Origin: Chrysomallon squamiferum
Lineage: Eukaryota > Mollusca > Gastropoda > Neomphalida > Peltospiridae
Reading direction: 5' to 3'
Length of the DNA stretch: 22,500 bases
Assembly (NCBI GenBank): GCA_012295275.1
Contig: CM022679.1
Span: 30,660,154 to 30,682,653, forward strand
Shown: positions 18,291 through 22,500 of the stretch, piece after piece
Numbering within the stretch: position 1 is the stretch's first letter
Layout: each line of letters begins with the position of its first letter
Notes under the pieces: generated by a model
Told to the model about the DNA's origin: nothing
The model's database searches: none
Seen by the model: the letters and a program-made list of their open reading frames with translations, nothing else
Position numbers and translations under genes: made by a program

Positions 18291-18826
18291 ATCTAACACA
18301 GAAAACAAACCCTTTCTTCTTTTCTTTTCTTTTGTCTCTCTCCCACACAAACTTGTTAACCATCCCCTGACAACAAATGCGGGTACACAAGCACTTTTGT
18401 AAAATAATCTCACTTTACCAGCAATCTGTGTTAGGTTCAAATACCACATCAGTTTTGATATACTCGTGGTCAAATATACAATCTCGTATATTACATAGGA
18501 CCAGATAATGGCTGGAACCATCTGGCTATCTAAACCAGTTTCGGTTACATTTCTCGGTATTACCTGCCGCATGTCATCTTAAACTATACATGTATGCTTA
18601 TTAGCTAACGCCCACAAAAAAAAAAAGAAGAAGCAAAAAAAGCCACGACTGTAAGAAAAAAAAAAAAAAAAAAAAAAAGGGCAATCTGGATTTCTTAATA
18701 TACCTGCACAGTGTTGGTATTTGATGGAGTTAATATGTTATATTCTTTGAGTGAGTCTTGCGGATATATACGTTTTTGGTAAGTCTTGTAAAATATACCG
18801 TTGTTACATGAAAGAGAGTGAGATAC
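18291..18826. other. Unique non-coding sequence with A runs
   Basis: A minus-strand open frame of mixed composition covers 18290-18572 but shows no recognisable domain. A-rich runs lie at 18616-18625 and 18655-18678. No supported gene. Confidence 0.5.
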
Positions 18827-18850
18827 GTGTGTGTGTGTGTGTGTGTGTGT
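18827..18850. repeat. (GT)n array
   Basis: A pure GT run. Confidence 0.95.
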
Positions 18851-18893
18851 TTTATTATGTGTTTTGACAGTCCTAGAAATATTATATTTAGTA

Positions 18894-18898
<5 letters not shown>

Positions 18899-18934
<36 letters not shown>
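18899..18934. repeat. (AT)n array
   Basis: A pure AT run of about 36 bases. Confidence 0.96.
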
Positions 18935-18937
<3 letters not shown>

Positions 18938-18971
18938 CTGAGTCATAAATGCTATTGTCATTGTATTGTTG

Positions 18972-19035
18972 CATATATGTATGTATGTATGTATGTATGT
19001 GTGTATGTATGTATTTGTGTATGTGTGCACGTGTG
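18972..19035. repeat. (GTAT)n / (TG)n array
   Basis: GTAT tetranucleotides pass into GTGTATGT-type decay. Confidence 0.95.
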
Positions 19036-19535
19036 ACTGACTGATCGTATGTAAATATGTGTATATGGACCAATTTAATTATGTATGTAGATGATTATTA
19101 TATATTGGAAGATAATTATTTGGTGACAAAAATATTTAAATAGAAAGAAAAAGCAACTTATGAAATATGACATTTAGTTAATGAACTAGTACGTACATTT
19201 TATTCACTAATTAATTAATTAAATTTAAATATTTCCAAAAAAAAAAAAAAAAATTGTCTCTCTCTTCTTATTCTTGTTCTTGTTTCGGTTCCAGGTTATT
19301 GTTGTTGTTGTTGTCGTTATTACTGTTGTTACTGTAATGACAAAATAAGCCCAGTTATTGCTTTGGTATCGATTAGCTACAGGAATACAAAAGTAAATGT
19401 AACAAAGTATACATTAAATATTTCTATATTATAGATGGAACTGAAAAACGTAGAAGATAAAATCTTTAAATCCAAATATCCATTGTACATTGTCATTTGT
19501 ATAATGCTTCTTAATAATTTAATGGTAGTATGTTG
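19036..19535. other. AT-rich non-coding sequence
   Basis: An A run at about 19238-19253 and GTT triplets at about 19299-19315. I see no gene. Confidence 0.55.
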
Positions 19536-20110
19536 CTGTAGTAACAGTAGCAGTAGCAGTAGTAGTAGTGGTAGTGTAGTAAAGTAGTAGTAGTAGCAGT
19601 AACAGCAGAGTAGTAGGATGGTAGTAATTATAGTCGTAACAGAGTAATAGCAATAACTGTGATAGTGGTAATAGTAATGGCAGTAAAAAATACAATAACA
19701 GTAGTAGAAAGAGCAGTAGTAATAACTGTAGTAAAAGTAATAGTAATATGTATAGTAGAAGAAATAGTAATAGTTGTATTAGTAGTGGCAGTAGTAGAAG
19801 TACTGCGATAGCAGTAGTAATAGTTCTACTAGTAGTAATATAGCAGTAGTAGTAGTAATATAGTAGTAGTTGAAGCAGTAATAGCAGTAGGAGTAGCAGT
19901 AGTAGCAGTAGTAGCAGTAGTAGCAGTTGTAGCAGTAGCAGCAGCAGCAGTAATAATACTAGTAGTAGCAGCAGTAATAATAGTAGTAATAGCAGTAGTA
20001 ATAGCAGTAGTAATAGCAGTAGCAATATACTTGTATTAGTAGTAATTATAATTGTAATCTTAGTACTGGTGGTAATAGCAGTAGTAGAAACAGTAATAGT
20101 AACAGTTGTA
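19536..20110. repeat. Long imperfect AGT/AGC/AAT trinucleotide array
   Basis: About 570 bases of GTA-type triplets with interspersed AGC, AAT, AAC and AGA variants. It is the longest single array here. The 168-codon minus-strand poly-Leu frame is repeat read-through. The same triplet set, in opposite orientation, makes up 15031-15460. Confidence 0.96.
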
Positions 20111-20460
20111 GCATTATTACTTTTAGCGATAGCTCTGCATGTAACTCTAGCAATAGTTATCGTAATATAATAATAGCAGACTATCTCTTGCAGAATCAGG
20201 TCTTTTGTACCGATAGTTTTTATAACGGTTGAATTTGAACTTTTATATATATTATAGCTACAAGTTACTGTAACATTATATGTATATTAATTTCTGTTGT
20301 AATTATACATATATGTTGTGTTACTACAACTCTACAACGGTTTTGTATCAGTACACATAAGTACCACGTACCTACATGCAACTCGTCAAATAACGACTCT
20401 GTCGTTATAACATCTGTATTTTCCTATCTCTAATAACCACTCCATAATCTCTTCTCTCAC
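20111..20460. other. Unique non-coding sequence
   Basis: No gene or array. AT-rich to about 20330, then rising complexity. Confidence 0.5.
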
Positions 20461-20760
20461 CTGATATATAATCGCTATGACGTAAGCAGATGGCCTCGAT
20501 GTCAGATATTTACGTCATCAACAGACAAGATTGCCAGTGCAGACAAATTTGCTCGGTGAAGCTCTCCATGTCGATCCCACAGACTTCGGACAGTGAGCGT
20601 ATTGTACTCGCCAAATGGGTGGCACCGTGAATATCTCAGAATTCCTATTCGACTCTTAACCCTCAATGCATTCCAGCACAGAAAGGTGGTTCAATTGCTC
20701 GTTCGGTTCACCGTGTACTTGCAACTTCAGAACTGTTGCTTGTTTGTTTCGTTATGAGTT
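20461..20760. promoter_or_regulatory. Candidate regulatory island with an inverted pair of bZIP sites
   Basis: ATGACGTAA at 20477-20485 and TTACGTCAT at 20510-20518 are exact reverse complements, 24 bases apart. TGACGTAA is a CRE-like site of the CREB/ATF and related bZIP type. The following 240 bases are repeat-free and GC-richer than average for the window, with no open frame that I can support. Confidence 0.35.
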
Positions 20761-20927
20761 CGTCTGGAATCACGTTCGTGAACCTTAGTGCAGATATTTT
20801 TTTTTTATTACATGAATTTTCATTTACTTTCCAGTGTCAAAAGCGATAAAAATAAGTTACAATCAGAGTAGTAATAAAAATTGATTTTTTTTTTAACTAA
20901 ACAATTCATTGTGCTCATTCCTTCCTT
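20761..20927. other. Unique AT-rich sequence
   Basis: Short T runs near 20799 and 20886; nothing else seen. Confidence 0.5.
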
Positions 20928-20951
20928 TCTTCTTCTTCTTCTTCTTCTTCT

Positions 20952-21049
<98 letters not shown>

Positions 21050-21050
21050 A
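20928..21050. repeat. TTC array passing into a CT array
   Basis: About ten TTC triplets (20928-20957) run directly into a CT array of about 86 bases, followed by one TGTCTCTC unit. No copy of the core found at 7442 and 14020 follows this array. Confidence 0.97.
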
Positions 21051-21410
21051 TTTTTGTACAGATAGGAAACAGACAGATAGACATATTTAATATCTTATAA
21101 TTTAATGTGGGTTATATGCAAATTACACCAACAAAAATTCATATAAATTAACAACAAAAGTGATTCATTAACGGGCAAACAATAAAGTGAAATCACATAA
21201 CGGCAATAGAAATAAAAACAAACCAATTAATTATTTAATTAAAATAAAAAGATAAGACGGTGTCTAATGTACTTTTATTTCTAACCGTTGATTTAATCAT
21301 TAAAATGTGACATTAAATTAGCATTTTCCATCTAACCCACAAAGAAAAAAAAAAAAACCATCTCTAACAATTTTAAGAATTAAATGATGTTACCGCAGTG
21401 TTTAGACATG
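21051..21410. other. AT-rich non-coding sequence
   Basis: Unique AT-rich sequence with an A run near 21345-21357. No gene. Confidence 0.55.
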
Positions 21411-21507
21411 TATATACATACATAAATACACCCACCCACCCACACCACACCACACACACATACATTACATACTCACACACACATACATACATATACATAG
21501 ATACATA
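21411..21507. repeat. Decayed CA / ACAT / ACCC repeats
   Basis: ACAT units, four ACCC units (about 21428-21442), then CA and ACAT repeats. Confidence 0.9.
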
Positions 21508-21532
21508 TAAAAGTATTTTTTCAAATAAAACA

Positions 21533-21634
21533 AAGATTAAAAGCTCAGAAGACAGAGAAGAAGAAGAAGAGGTGATTATAACGCAAAGAACGGAGGCGGA
21601 ATACGACCAATCGTTTTCTCCTGATCATAATTAA
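21533..21634 (+). CDS. Weak exon candidate, Glu-rich, ending in a stop
   Basis: After the CA repeats the frame turns into mixed, acidic protein-like sequence (SSEDREEEEEVIITQRTEAE, then YDQSFSPDHN and a TAA at 21632). GAA triplets encode the Glu run. It could be a terminal exon. The upstream AG has a poor pyrimidine tract and no polyadenylation signal is evident close by. Chance is the likelier explanation. Confidence 0.12.
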   Translation, partial: KIKSSEDREEEEEVIITQRTEAEYDQSFSPDHN

Positions 21635-21778
21635 CAGACTTCTTTGAGCTTTGGCAATGAGTTCCTCAAACATTTGGCTTCTCCTGATCCGAGATCAGAT
21701 ACATTTTTCTACTGTGTTTACTGTTTGTTTTCTCTCCAGTTCTCATTTTCCTACGTAAAAAGACAGCCACTGGTGTCT

Positions 21779-22000
21779 GTCTGTATTTCAGAAAATCCTC
21801 GAGAGACGAGTCTGTTTGTGTACTCGACGGCCAGAGTTGTAAGCCCATATCTTTAATACTCGGGAGAATGTTTGCCTGTGCAGAGACCGGCTACGTTTTG
21901 CCTGTCCGTATCGTTAAAGCCCTAGAGAGTGTTTGTCCGCGTTTAAACGGCGATATTTCCCGGTCCGTATCGTGGAAATCCCTATAGAGACGATGATTTC
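21779..22000. repeat. Decayed ~60-bp tandem repeat, four units
   Basis: Units start at 21779, 21843, 21904 and 21963 (spacings 64, 61 and 59). Each begins like GTCCGTATCGTTAAA, continues with a CCCTAGAGAG-type block and then TGTTTGTCCG-type sequence. The last two units are the most alike: GTCCGTATCGT is identical in both. CGTTTAAACG at 21940-21949 is a perfect palindrome inside the third unit. Upstream, TTCTCCTGATC at 21616 and 21679 is 63 bases apart and may be older remains of the same period. An open frame crosses the first unit (21644-21856) but stops inside the array. Confidence 0.75.
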
Positions 22001-22079
22001 AATCCACGGAACGTCTTGCTGGCAGGCTAAAGGGAAATGCTGCCATATGTTCACACTTACATTAAAATTAAGATAAGCG

Positions 22080-22500
<421 letters not shown>

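Noticed and set aside
18210-18572. Minus-strand 120-codon frame with mixed composition
   Set aside because: It ends in Ile/Tyr repeats from the AT array, has no recognisable domain and no splice signals that I can defend.
19519-20025. A 168-codon minus-strand open frame
   Set aside because: Poly-Leu with Tyr/Thr, a translation of the AGT-type array. A signal peptide or membrane protein is not a credible reading.

Overview
The window looks like nuclear DNA of a multicellular animal. It is visibly AT-rich and crowded with microsatellites: CT/GA, GT, AT, AAT, AAC, GAT, AGT/ACT, TTC, CTGT/CTGC, ATTT and GTAT arrays, plus many A or T runs of 20 to 35 bases. There is no dense operon-like coding, no rRNA and no intact tRNA gene. 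Two stretches look like tRNA-derived SINE heads. The repeat spectrum and the SINE-type boxes fit an invertebrate, with a mollusc plausible, but nothing identifies the species and I give the taxon with low confidence. Long open frames over the arrays (poly-Ser/Leu, Arg/Glu, Asn/Ile/Leu, Cys/Val) are read-through of simple repeats, not genes.

Layout. Positions 1-1420 hold GTA, TG, poly-A/T and AAT arrays around a more complex block (470-720) with three CCAAT motifs and a TCTCGCGA motif. Positions 1421-3650 are unique sequence with CT and GT arrays and decayed CATT-type repeats. At 3655-3960 a TCATA satellite contains a clean 22-bp higher-order repeat. At 4450-4600 there is a minus-strand SINE-like element. 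At 5420-5640 there is a decayed TCAG repeat. Positions 6120-6720 hold trinucleotide and CTGY arrays. At 7340-7510 and 13925-14093 two CT arrays share the same 24-bp core and 15-bp 3' motif. Positions 7800-8110, 10940-11130, 12900-13160 and 20460-20760 are non-repetitive islands with clusters of transcription-factor-like sites. At 8951-9080 there is a decayed 37-bp tandem repeat.

The best coding candidate is one short plus-strand exon ending at 10006 at a textbook GTAAGT donor, with a more complex, promoter-like block about 100-400 bp upstream. A large ACT array (15031-15460) and a large AGT array (19536-20100) are in opposite orientation. A CT complex with an internal duplication lies at 16832-17290. 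The right end holds a decayed ~60-bp tandem repeat (21779-22000) and a 145-bp GA array.

No set of genes working together can be described. The most economical reading is intronic or intergenic DNA of a large, repeat-rich gene locus with one visible exon and several candidate cis-regulatory islands. I found no convincing new multi-gene system.
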